6,534 nt of DNA from Lysobacteraceae bacterium (GTDB lineage Bacteria > Pseudomonadota > Gammaproteobacteria > Xanthomonadales > Xanthomonadaceae). Under the pieces are notes generated by a model. It saw nothing but the letters and a program-made list of their open reading frames with translations, ran no database searches and was not told the DNA's origin. Position numbers and translations under genes: made by a program. Shown in pieces: positions 1 to 5,589 of the stretch. Positions within the stretch are counted from its first letter, which is position 1. Each line of letters starts with the position of its first letter. The DNA is taken from assembly GCA_028293685.1 (NCBI GenBank), contig JAQGOI010000235.1, forward strand, positions 1-6,534. The letters run 5' to 3'.

Positions 1-22
1 GCGGCGCGGCGGGGACCGTCAT
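1..22 (-). CDS. possible start of a gene running off the left edge
   Basis: An ATG at 22..20 on the minus strand is followed by six sense codons (M-T-V-P-A-A-P) before the window ends. All six of those codons end in G or C, which fits coding DNA in this genome. A purine-rich AAGGGA-type Shine-Dalgarno lies seven bases upstream (about 34..30). It is in the direction of all the other genes and follows a candidate terminator hairpin (79..58). Seven residues are too few to identify a product. ruvB would be the natural guess after ruvC and ruvA, but these residues do not resemble the RuvB N-terminus as I remember it. It could equally be a chance ATG. Confidence 0.22.
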
Positions 23-43
23 TGCCGATTCCCTTCGCGGCGC

Positions 44-90
44 GGCTCGGCTGAAAACGGCGCACATCCAAGTGCGCCGCCCTACGGGTC
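44..90 (-). repeat. dispersed hairpin repeat, copy 1 (inverted relative to copy 2)
   Basis: Read on the minus strand from 90 to 53, this copy matches the plus strand from 199 to 236 at 34 of 38 positions. The shared order is GACCC, a purine-rich GGGCG, a GC-rich hairpin with a TTGGAT or ATGGAT apex, and CGTTTTC. After a one-base gap both also share CCGAGCC. Two of the four differences are compensatory: an A-T pair in the stem here is a G-C pair in copy 2. Unlike copy 2, this copy is not followed by a second hairpin. Both the repeat identity and the covariation are seen directly in the sequence. Confidence 0.75.
53..79 (-). terminator. candidate intrinsic terminator or hairpin of repeat copy 1
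   Basis: On the minus strand an 8-bp GC-rich stem (79..72 with 65..58) closes a six-base loop and is followed at once by TTTT (57..54). It lies about 430 bases beyond the kup stop codon, so it could end transcription coming from kup. The T-run is short, so termination may be weak. It is also part of a dispersed repeat, so its position may be incidental. The plus-strand reading has no T-run after the stem. Confidence 0.4.
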
Positions 91-123
91 GTCATACGGT
101 AGAGAGCGTCGATCATCTCTAGA

Positions 124-165
124 GGCCACAACAAGCAGCAATGCTTTGCTGTCGTTGCCTTGGCC
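124..165. repeat. imperfect long hairpin
   Basis: Three nested complementary blocks are visible: GGCCA (124..128) with TGGCC (161..165), CAAC (129..132) with GTTG (154..157), and CAGCAA (136..141) with TTGCTG (146..151) around a TGCT loop. Together they give 15 base pairs with small internal loops and bulges. It lies between the two inverted copies of the hairpin repeat. No T-run follows on either strand, so a terminator is not supported. It could be a folded leader, a decayed repeat or chance. Confidence 0.4.
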
Positions 166-198
166 GCTAAAGATGCGCAGCAGCCATTCCATTCCGAA

Positions 199-266
199 GA
201 CCCGGAGGGCGGCGCGCATGGATGCGCGCCGTTTTCCGACCGAGCCATGGATGGCGAGTCGGAAAA
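199..266 (+). repeat. dispersed hairpin repeat, copy 2, with tandem double hairpin
   Basis: The first stem-loop pairs 210..219 with 222..231 (10 bp, GC-rich) around CATGGATG. It is followed directly by a second: TTTTCCGAC (232..240) pairs perfectly with GTCGGAAAA (258..266). Inside the second loop a smaller stem pairs GCCAT (244..248) with ATGGC (251..255). The apex octamer CATGGATG is the same in both hairpins (217..224 and 246..253). The 5' part is homologous to the minus-strand copy at 44..90. The style resembles dispersed palindromic repeats of Xanthomonadaceae genomes as I recall them. A REP-type repeat is the most likely identity; function is unknown. Confidence 0.75.
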
Positions 267-324
267 TCCCGACTGCTCCCGTAATTTGAAGTGAGCTCTG
301 TAATGGGAAAGCTGCTTTCTTTTG

Positions 325-359
325 GTTACTTTTCTTTGCAGCTCTCAAAGAAAAGTAAC
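325..359. repeat. AT-rich 14-bp perfect inverted repeat
   Basis: GTTACTTTTCTTTG (325..338) pairs perfectly with CAAAGAAAAGTAAC (346..359) across a seven-base loop. It stands out as AT-rich inside GC-rich DNA. No T-run follows the stem on either strand, so it is not a textbook intrinsic terminator. A competing 6-bp stem, AGCTGC (310..315) with GCAGCT (338..343), shares part of the left arm and loop. The same kind of sequence recurs in Lysobacter and related genomes as I remember them, so a dispersed repeat is likely. Confidence 0.75.
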
Positions 360-407
360 TCGCCTACGGCGAAAGCGTCTAAAGAGCCGCAGGCAAATCC
401 ACACCAG
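358..407 (+). repeat. direct repeat, copy 1
   Basis: Positions 358..384 match 458..484 at 26 of 27 bases (only 379 C against 479 T). The similarity continues, with small gaps, through GCAGGCAA and ACCAG to about 407. The unit begins with TCGCC-TAC-GGCGA, a 5-bp mini-hairpin. Its first two bases overlap the right arm of the palindrome at 325..359, so the palindrome and the repeat form one composite block here. Copy 2 lacks the palindrome. Confidence 0.8.
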
Positions 408-420
408 GCAACGTCCCTGG

Positions 421-440
421 ATCCCCGCCTTCGCGGGAAT
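421..440. repeat. dRS3-like 20-bp inverted repeat
   Basis: The sequence ATCCCC, eight bases, GGGAAT fits the Neisseria dRS3 pattern (ATTCCC, N8, GGGAAT) with one change. The inner bases extend the pairing, CCCGC (424..428) with GCGGG (433..437) around a CTTC loop. The surrounding words, CTGG before and GACG after, are those of a very common proteobacterial dispersed repeat. Either strand can form the hairpin, and no T-run follows. It lies in the spacer between the two direct repeats. Confidence 0.7.
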
Positions 441-457
441 GACGAGCGACGAAAACC

Positions 458-508
458 ACTCGCCTACGGCGAAAGCGTTTAAAGCCGCCCGCAGGCAATC
501 CCAACCAG
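458..508 (+). repeat. direct repeat, copy 2, abutting the kup stop codon
   Basis: This is the second copy of the unit at 358..407, offset by exactly 100 bases, 26 of 27 identical in its first part and more diverged after 484. It ends one base before the kup stop codon (512..510). A read-through kup transcript would therefore carry it immediately in its 3' untranslated region. The two copies bracket the dRS3-like element. Confidence 0.8.
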
Positions 509-509
509 A

Positions 510-2423
510 TCAAATCTCGACCTGCGCCCCCAACTCAACAAGCCGGTTCCCCGGGATCCGGAAGAAATTCGTCGCCGGCGCCGCGTTGCGATGCATGACC
601 GCGAACAACTTGTCGCGCCACACCGGCATGCCATGGTGTTTGGTCGCGACGATGGTTTCGCGACTTGCGAAATACGTCGTGTCCATCGGGTCGAAATAGA
701 TGCCGCCCTGGTCGCACGATCGCATCAATGCGAGCGGGACGTCGGGAACTTCCATGAAGCCGAACCGCACCAGCACCTGGTAGAAATTGTCGCCGATCGG
801 GGAGATCTTCAGGCGCCGGTCCTTCGGCGAATACGGCACGTTGAGGGTCTCGACCGTCAGGAAGACATTTCGCTCGTGCAGCACCTTGTTGTGCTTGAGG
901 TTGTGCAGCAGCGCATGCGGCACCATGCCCAATTGTGCGGTGAGGAAAATGGCCGTGCCAGGCACGCGCGTCGGCGGCGCCAGCAGCAAACCGGGCAGGA
1001 AGCTGTCCAGCTGCAAGCCCTCTTTGCGGATCTCGGCATACAGCAGGATGCGGCCGTGGCGCCACGTGCGCAGCAGCGTGAATACCAGCACGCCCAATGC
1101 GATCGGCACCCATGCGCCGTCGAGGAACTTGACGCCGTTGGCAATCAGGAAGGCGATGTCGATGACCGCAAAGACCACGCACAGCGGCAGCACCCACCAG
1201 CGTGAATCGGTCCAGCGTGCACGCGCCACCAACGCCAGCAACAGGGTGTCGATCAGCATCGTTCCCGACACCGACACGCCGTAGGCCGAGGCCAGTGCCG
1301 TCGAGCTGCGGAAGGTCAGCACAAGGGCGATCACCGCAACCATCAGCGCCCAGTTGACGCCAGGGATGTAGATCTGACCGATCGTCTCGCGCGACGTGTG
1401 CTTGATTGCCATGCGCGGGATGTATCCCAGCTGCATCGCCTGGCGAGCGACCGAAAACGCGCCGGTGATGACGGCCTGCGATGCGATCACCGCAGCGGCC
1501 GTCGCGAGACCGATCATCGGGTAGCGCGCCCACTCCGGTACGCCGAGGTAGAACGGATTGGCGACCGACGCCGGGTCCTGCAGCACGAGGGCGCCCTGGC
1601 CCAGGTAATTCAACATCAGCGAGGGCAGTACAAAGAAAGTCCAGGCGCGCCGGATCGGCTTGACGCCGAAATGCCCCATGTCCGCGTACAGCGCCTCGCC
1701 ACCGGTAATCGCCAGCACGACCGCGCCGAGGATGAAGATGCCATGCCAGCCGTGCGTCATGAAAAACAGCACGCCCCACCACGGATTGAACGCCTGCATC
1801 ACACTCGGATAGTGGGTGATGTTGAGGATCCCGATCGCGGCGATCGACAGGAACCACACGATCGTCACCGGCCCGAAGACCCTGCCGACCTTCGCCGTGC
1901 CGAAGCGCTGGCCCATGAACAGCACCAGCATGATCGCGACGGCGATGGGCACGATCCAGTGATGGAATGCCGGTGCGACGACCTGGATGCCTTCCAGCGC
2001 GCCGAGTACCGACACCGGCGGGGTGATCACGCCATCGCCGAAGAACAGCGATGCACCGAAGATGCCGAGGATGCCGACCACGTAGGTGGGACGGGAATCC
2101 TTCGGCAGCGTGCGCTGGACCAGCGCCATCAGCGCCATGATGCCGCCCTCGCCCTCGTTGTCGGCGCGCATGATGATGGTGACGTACTTGAGCGTCACTA
2201 CGATCATCAACGCCCAGAAGATCAGCGACAGCACGCCGAGCACCGTGGCGTGATCCGGCGTGAGCCCGTAATGCGGAAGGAACGCCTCCTTGATCGTGTA
2301 CAGCGGGCTCGTACCGATGTCGCCGAACACCACGCCGATGGCGCCGACGATGAGACCGGTGAGGCCGATCTTGCCGTGGCCGAGATGATCGGCGTGGGCC
2401 GGAGTGGGATTGGGGCGAGGCAT
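510..2423 (-). CDS. kup: Kup-family low-affinity potassium transporter
   Basis: This protein of 637 residues is a complete KUP/HAK/KT family K+ uptake system, thought to work as a K+/H+ symporter in the inner membrane. About twelve hydrophobic segments fill residues 21-453, followed by a cytoplasmic C-terminal domain (about 460-637). Family motifs include [14 protein letters not shown] (30-43), [10 protein letters not shown] (89-98), FFGDGVITP (127-135) and [13 protein letters not shown] (241-253). D35, D130 and E243 sit where the E. coli protein has its ion-pathway acidic residues (D23, E116, E229), by alignment from memory. The C-terminus [16 protein letters not shown] is typical, so the gene looks intact. 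The ATG has AGGA five bases upstream. It begins 21 bases after ruvA ends, so it is probably co-transcribed with yebC-ruvC-ruvA. Also called trkD. Confidence 0.96.
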   Translation of the reverse strand: MPRPNPTPAHADHLGHGKIGLTGLIVGAIGVVFGDIGTSPLYTIKEAFLPHYGLTPDHATVLGVLSLIFWALMIVVTLKYVTIIMRADNEGEGGIMALMALVQRTLPKDSRPTYVVGILGIFGASLFFGDGVITPPVSVLGALEGIQVVAPAFHHWIVPIAVAIMLVLFMGQRFGTAKVGRVFGPVTIVWFLSIAAIGILNITHYPSVMQAFNPWWGVLFFMTHGWHGIFILGAVVLAITGGEALYADMGHFGVKPIRRAWTFFVLPSLMLNYLGQGALVLQDPASVANPFYLGVPEWARYPMIGLATAAAVIASQAVITGAFSVARQAMQLGYIPRMAIKHTSRETIGQIYIPGVNWALMVAVIALVLTFRSSTALASAYGVSVSGTMLIDTLLLALVARARWTDSRWWVLPLCVVFAVIDIAFLIANGVKFLDGAWVPIALGVLVFTLLRTWRHGRILLYAEIRKEGLQLDSFLPGLLLAPPTRVPGTAIFLTAQLGMVPHALLHNLKHNKVLHERNVFLTVETLNVPYSPKDRRLKISPIGDNFYQVLVRFGFMEVPDVPLALMRSCDQGGIYFDPMDTTYFASRETIVATKHHGMPVWRDKLFAVMHRNAAPATNFFRIPGNRLVELGAQVEI

Positions 2424-2428
2424 GGCGA

Positions 2429-2432
2429 TCCT
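2429..2432 (-). promoter_or_regulatory. Shine-Dalgarno of kup
   Basis: AGGA on the minus strand lies five bases before the kup ATG, inside the 21-base gap after ruvA. kup therefore has its own initiation site, unlike ruvA and ruvC, which have no strong one. Confidence 0.65.
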
Positions 2433-2444
2433 GATGGGTGCTGC

Positions 2445-3029
2445 TCAGCGCAGCGCGGACTTTAACGCCCGTCGGATGATGGTGGCGGCGTCGTCGCCGT
2501 CGCCCGCGGCTTCGCGGGCCATGCGCAACGCTTCTGCGGGCTTGTAGCCCAGTTGCTGCAGCGCGCTGATGGCTTCGGATTGCGGATCGCCTGGCATGCC
2601 GCTTCCGATGGGACCGCCACCGACAAAATCGGCGGCGCGATCACGCAGCTCGACGACCATGCGTTCGGCGGTTTTCTTGCCGATCCCGGGAATGCGGGTC
2701 AACGCCGTGACGTCACTCGTCTGCACCAGGCGCGCGAAGTCGTCGACGCTGACGCCCGACAGCACCGCCAGCGCAATTTTCGCGCCGATGCCGGTCACTT
2801 TCTGCACGTCACGGAACAGGCGGCGCTCTGATTCACGCAGGAAGCCATACAGCGAGACGCTGTCTTCCTTCTGCGCGTAGTGCGTGAAAAGCGCGACTTC
2901 ACGGCCGACATCCGGCAGGTCGTAGAACGTGCTCATCGGCGCTTCGAGTTCATAGCCCACGCCATGCACGTCGACCACCAGCCAGGGGGGTTGCTTGTGC
3001 ACCAACGTCCCTTTCAGCCGTCCGATCAT
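2445..3029 (-). CDS. ruvA: Holliday junction branch migration complex subunit RuvA
   Basis: RuvA binds four-way DNA junctions as a tetramer and loads the RuvB motor, working with RuvC in recombinational repair. The 194-residue length is normal. Domain I is the N-terminal OB fold, starting MIGRLKGTL and running to YGFLRE (about 1-66). Domain II holds two helix-hairpin-helix motifs, [14 protein letters not shown] (78-91) and [16 protein letters not shown] (113-128). After a Gly/Pro linker (137-148), domain III (150-194) is the RuvB-binding part. The frame is open upstream to 3407, but the family N-terminus fixes the ATG at 3029..3027. This ATG shares one base with the ruvC TGA (TGATG), which suggests translational coupling and explains the lack of a strong Shine-Dalgarno. 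Confidence 0.96.
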   Translation of the reverse strand: MIGRLKGTLVHKQPPWLVVDVHGVGYELEAPMSTFYDLPDVGREVALFTHYAQKEDSVSLYGFLRESERRLFRDVQKVTGIGAKIALAVLSGVSVDDFARLVQTSDVTALTRIPGIGKKTAERMVVELRDRAADFVGGGPIGSGMPGDPQSEAISALQQLGYKPAEALRMAREAAGDGDDAATIIRRALKSALR

Positions 3030-3556
3030 CAACGACGCCTGCGCAACTGGTCGGTGGTCAGGCCGGTGCGCGTTGCGGTCGCACTCATGTGCGCATGCGT
3101 CAGTGCGACGGCGAGTGCGTCGGCGGCGTCGGCCTGCAACTTCGCGTCCGGAAGGAGATTCAACAACAGGCGCACCATGTGCTGGACCTGCACCTTGTCG
3201 GCGGCGCCACGACCGACCAGCGATTGCTTGATCACCCGCGGCTCGTATTCGCTGACCGGCAGGCGCCGGCGCACGACCGTGGCCAGCGCCGCGCCTCGCG
3301 CATGCCCCAGCTTCAGGGCGGACATCGCCGATTTGTCCATGAAGACAGTCTCGATGGCGATCTGCTGCGGTTGCCATTGTTCGAGCAGCGCTTCGAGGCC
3401 CTCGCACAAAAGACCGAGGCGGGACGGAAAGTCAGCCGCATCCAGCAGCACCAGCGCCTGGGCATGGACGAAGGTGCAGCGACCGTCGGCCGCCATGTCG
3501 ATGACGCCGATGCCGGTGCGCTGGGAGCCCGGATCGATCCCGAGGATTCTGGTCAC
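3029..3556 (-). CDS. ruvC: Holliday junction resolvase RuvC
   Basis: RuvC is the endonuclease that cuts Holliday junctions symmetrically, with RuvAB, in the cytoplasm. The 175-residue protein has the RNase H-like fold signature ILGIDPGS (4-11) and all four expected acidic catalytic positions: D8, E69 (in IAIETVFM), D143 and D146 (in [11 protein letters not shown]). The [10 protein letters not shown] segment (79-88) is also typical. The start is a GTG 17 bases after the yebC stop, with no strong Shine-Dalgarno, so expression may depend on translation of yebC. The C-terminus has a short basic tail (QLRRRR). The gene looks intact, and its stop codon overlaps the ruvA start. Confidence 0.96.
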   Translation of the reverse strand: MTRILGIDPGSQRTGIGVIDMAADGRCTFVHAQALVLLDAADFPSRLGLLCEGLEALLEQWQPQQIAIETVFMDKSAMSALKLGHARGAALATVVRRRLPVSEYEPRVIKQSLVGRGAADKVQVQHMVRLLLNLLPDAKLQADAADALAVALTHAHMSATATRTGLTTDQLRRRR

Positions 3557-3573
3557 GGTGTCAGCTTACGCGC

Positions 3574-4305
3574 TTAGGCGTATGCGTCCTCGCCAAGGTC
3601 GGCATTGGAATAGACGTTCTGGACGTCGTCCAGATCCTCCAGCCATTCCAGCAGCTTGGCGACCTGCTGCGCCATCTCGCCGCTGACGGCGATGTCGTTG
3701 TCGGCACGCAAGGTGATTTCGGCGTGTCCGGGCGGCAGGCCCGCTGCATCCATCGCGGACTTCACGGTGGCGAAGGACTCCGGCGACGTGACGACATCGA
3801 CTGCGCCATCGGATGGATACACGATGACGTCGTCGGCGCCCGCTTCGATGGCGACATCGGTGATCCGGTCTTCATCGGCGCCCGATGCGAACGAAAGCAC
3901 GCCGGCTTTTCGAAACATGAAGGCAACCGAGCCGTCGGTCCCCAGGTTGCCGCCGAACTTGCCGAAGGCATGACGCACATCGGCGACCGTGCGCACCTTG
4001 TTGTCGGTCAGGCAGTCGACGATCACCGCGACGCCTCCGGGCGCATACCCTTCGTAGCGGATCTCTTCGTACTCGACACCTTCCAGTTCGCCGGTCGCCT
4101 TGCGGATCGCGCGCTCGATCACGTCCTTGGACATGTTCGCGCTCAGGCCCTTGTCGATCGCGGTGCGCAGGCGTGGATTGCCGCCTGGATCGCCGCCTCC
4201 CGCGCGCGCGGCGACGCTGATCTCGCGAATGATCTTGGTGAAGATCTTGCCGCGCCTGGAGTCCTCGGCGTTCTTCCGACCTTCGATGGAGGGTCCCCTG
4301 CCCAT
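3574..4305 (-). CDS. yebC: YebC/PmpR/TACO1-family protein
   Basis: This 243-residue protein belongs to the YebC/TACO1 family. Members were first described as DNA-binding regulators (PmpR in Pseudomonas) and more recently as ribosome-associated factors that help translation through proline-rich stretches. Which role applies here cannot be read from the sequence. Family landmarks are [13 protein letters not shown] (17-29), [12 protein letters not shown] (56-67), [19 protein letters not shown] (84-102), [14 protein letters not shown] (118-131) and the C-terminal [13 protein letters not shown]. The ATG at 4305 is chosen because the protein then begins [11 protein letters not shown], as in Xanthomonadales homologues, and GAGGA lies five bases upstream. 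The GTG at 4323 would place that site inside the gene. It heads the yebC-ruvC-ruvA-kup run. Confidence 0.94.
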   Translation of the reverse strand: MGRGPSIEGRKNAEDSRRGKIFTKIIREISVAARAGGGDPGGNPRLRTAIDKGLSANMSKDVIERAIRKATGELEGVEYEEIRYEGYAPGGVAVIVDCLTDNKVRTVADVRHAFGKFGGNLGTDGSVAFMFRKAGVLSFASGADEDRITDVAIEAGADDVIVYPSDGAVDVVTSPESFATVKSAMDAAGLPPGHAEITLRADNDIAVSGEMAQQVAKLLEWLEDLDDVQNVYSNADLGEDAYA

Positions 4306-4310
4306 GCAAA

Positions 4311-4315
4311 TCCTC
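4311..4315 (-). promoter_or_regulatory. Shine-Dalgarno deciding the yebC start
   Basis: GAGGA on the minus strand is followed by five bases and then the ATG at 4305. This spacing is good for translation initiation. It favours the 243-residue form of YebC over the longer in-frame GTG start at 4323. Confidence 0.7.
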
Positions 4316-4338
4316 GCCAGCACTCGCTGAAAGTGGGA

Positions 4339-4344
4339 ATTTTA
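4339..4344 (-). promoter_or_regulatory. possible -10 box upstream of yebC
   Basis: On the minus strand TAAAAT lies 33 bases before the yebC ATG, in an AT-rich patch inside a GC-rich 148-base gap. It differs from TATAAT at one position. No good TTGACA-like partner lies 16-18 bases upstream and there is no extended -10, so the call is weak. The gap is the only space in the right two-thirds of the window large enough for a promoter of the yebC-ruvC-ruvA-kup group. No intrinsic terminator is visible between the hydrolase and yebC, so read-through is also possible. Confidence 0.3.
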
Positions 4345-4453
4345 CCGCGCCGCGCCGCGAAAGAACTCACGCTCGAGGTTGTTTGTCGCGCCGCCGCGCG
4401 CCACGGATATTCATAATCGAGCGTTTCGGGGTCCCCGCGACCGGTTCGACGCA

Positions 4454-5068
4454 CTACGCTGGCAGGAATCGCCCCGCGCGCAGGAATGCCACGGTCTGAT
4501 CGACCGCCTTCAGGGAAAACAGCAGGCCGCTGTGACTGGCGTCCACGATCACGTGGTCGGTCACGCCGCCCAGCAGGGTTTCGTCAACGGCGACCGTCCC
4601 GTCGTGTTCTCCACTGAATCCTCCGAACAACGCGCCCAGCCCATGCGGCACGCGTCCGGCAATCACGCCGACCTGCGCCTTGCCGTCCCAGCAGTGCATG
4701 CCCTGCTGCAACAGGGCCGCGCTGCGCCCGAACACGGCCGCCGCCGGCGCCCAGCGCAGCACGCCGGTCACCGCTCCGCTACCGGTCAGCGGAGAGCCCA
4801 GGCACACCACGCGGCGCACCGCCAGCTGCGGCGACTCGCACAGGGCCTGCAGCGCGATCAGGCCGCCCAGGCTGTGCGCGACGATATCCGCAGGTGCGGA
4901 CTGCAGCCGTTCCACCAGGCGCGGAACGGCGGTGTCCGGACCGTCGCTGACGCTGTGATACGAAAAGATCTCCGGCGAGAACCCAGCCGTGGACAGCTTG
5001 GTGGCGAACCAGTGCATGGACGCGCCGGGCATCCACAATCCGTGCAGCAGGATGACCCGGTCGTTCAC
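4454..5068 (-). CDS. small alpha/beta hydrolase, lipase/esterase-like
   Basis: This 204-residue protein has a short alpha/beta hydrolase layout with no signal peptide, so it is probably cytoplasmic. VILLHGLW (5-12) gives the oxyanion-hole HG motif. IVAHSLGG (62-69) is the nucleophile elbow, with S66 as the likely nucleophile and Ala in place of the first Gly of GxSxG. D156 (in EHDGTV) and H179 (in DASHSGLL) complete a plausible triad. LGSPLTGSG (90-98) follows the elbow as in PGAP1-like and triacylglycerol-lipase-like hydrolases. The substrate cannot be predicted. The GTG start overlaps the stop of the acetyltransferase gene by four bases (GTGA), and no Shine-Dalgarno is visible, so it probably relies on coupling. 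It is likely co-transcribed with aspS. Confidence 0.85.
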   Translation of the reverse strand: MNDRVILLHGLWMPGASMHWFATKLSTAGFSPEIFSYHSVSDGPDTAVPRLVERLQSAPADIVAHSLGGLIALQALCESPQLAVRRVVCLGSPLTGSGAVTGVLRWAPAAAVFGRSAALLQQGMHCWDGKAQVGVIAGRVPHGLGALFGGFSGEHDGTVAVDETLLGGVTDHVIVDASHSGLLFSLKAVDQTVAFLRAGRFLPA

Positions 5069-5589
5069 GCCGTGCTGCCAAACCGTCGAAACATGAACTC
5101 ACGATCGCGCACGCGGCCGACCGGGAACTCATACTCGCCGACTTTTTCGAACCCATGTCGCGCATAGAACCGCTGGGCCCCGAGGTTTTCAGACCAGACG
5201 CTGATCCAGAGCGTCCGCGGACCGTCGCGTTGCAACCAGTCGAGCGCAGCCTGGAACAGCCTTCCGCCCCAACCGCCGTTCTGCATGTCCGGCAGAACGT
5301 ACAGGCGCTTGAGTTCGCCATCGTCTGCGCGGACATCCGCATGGGGGAGGCCGCAGGGGCCGGCCATCGCGTAGCCGGTCGCCGTGTCGCCCTGCTCCAG
5401 CAACCAGAACGCGTATTCGGGGTTGTCCAGCTGGCGTGCGTATGCCTGCGGCGAATGGCTGTCGTGCAGGAATGTCTGCAGATCCTCGTCCGAATACAGA
5501 TGACCGAAGGTATCCACGAACGTGCGGATGCCGATGCGCGACAGCCGGCCGGCATCATCGATGTTGGCTCGGCGAATCGCCAGACTCAC
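5065..5589 (-). CDS. GNAT-family N-acetyltransferase, PaiA-like
   Basis: This 174-residue protein is a GNAT acetyltransferase that would move an acetyl group from acetyl-CoA to an amine. Motif A, with the CoA pyrophosphate loop, is [20 protein letters not shown] (93-112), where QNGGWGG fits Q/R-x-x-G-x-G/A. Motif B is [20 protein letters not shown] (127-146), followed by FEKVGEYEF. The N-terminal [15 protein letters not shown] (23-37) and the WxSVW motif resemble Bacillus PaiA, a spermidine/spermine acetyltransferase, so a polyamine or another small amine is a reasonable guess but unproven. The GTG start overlaps the aspS stop by four bases (GTGA). An AAGGG lies a few bases upstream, too close to be a strong ribosome binding site. 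Confidence 0.88.
   Translation of the reverse strand: MSLAIRRANIDDAGRLSRIGIRTFVDTFGHLYSDEDLQTFLHDSHSPQAYARQLDNPEYAFWLLEQGDTATGYAMAGPCGLPHADVRADDGELKRLYVLPDMQNGGWGGRLFQAALDWLQRDGPRTLWISVWSENLGAQRFYARHGFEKVGEYEFPVGRVRDREFMFRRFGSTA

Larger units (their letters stand above)
23..509. other. gene-free, repeat-rich intergenic region downstream of kup
   Basis: No open frame here has family features, a good ribosome binding site or coding-like composition. The short frames are interrupted by the repeats and differ on each strand. What it does hold is a run of dyad-symmetric and repeated elements: a hairpin at 58..79, an imperfect hairpin at 124..165, a double hairpin at 210..266, an AT-rich palindrome at 325..359, a dRS3-like inverted repeat at 421..440, and direct repeats at 358..407 and 458..508. 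Such clusters of dispersed repeats between genes are common in Xanthomonadales genomes (from memory). No tRNA or CRISPR pattern is visible. Confidence 0.8.

Noticed and set aside
1..46. A 10-base direct repeat GCGGCGCGGC at 1..10 and 37..46
   Set aside because: It is a low-complexity GC word expected by chance in such DNA.
82..348. Small frames in the repeat region (also 291..482 and 322..699 on the plus strand)
   Set aside because: They run through hairpins and repeats, have no recognised domain, and no good ribosome binding site was seen.
358..508. CRISPR-like repeat pair
   Set aside because: There are only two imperfect copies, the spacer contains a known type of dispersed palindrome, and there are no cas genes in the window.
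535..1857. A 440-codon open frame on the minus strand overlapping kup in another frame
   Set aside because: It is Arg, Ala and Gly rich with no membrane segments or motifs, and it is wholly inside kup. It is a shadow frame.
1398..2465. A 355-codon open frame on the plus strand opposite kup and the end of ruvA
   Set aside because: It lies antisense to a protein with clear Kup motifs and is rich in Arg, His, Asp and Gln, as expected for a mirror frame of GC-rich coding DNA. No domain is recognisable.
3030..3407. A 126-codon N-terminal extension of RuvA
   Set aside because: It overlaps ruvC, has low-complexity Arg/Ala composition, and the family N-terminus MIGRLKG starts at 3029.
4306..4323. 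GTG start of yebC at 4323
   Set aside because: The Shine-Dalgarno lies downstream of it, and homologues start at the internal MGRGPS.
4384..4410. Possible terminator after the hydrolase gene
   Set aside because: GC-rich self-complementary stretches exist, but there is no stable stem followed by a T-run on the minus strand.
4379..5167. A 262-codon plus-strand frame opposite the hydrolase
   Set aside because: It is antisense to a protein with an intact hydrolase triad, and its composition is that of a mirror frame.
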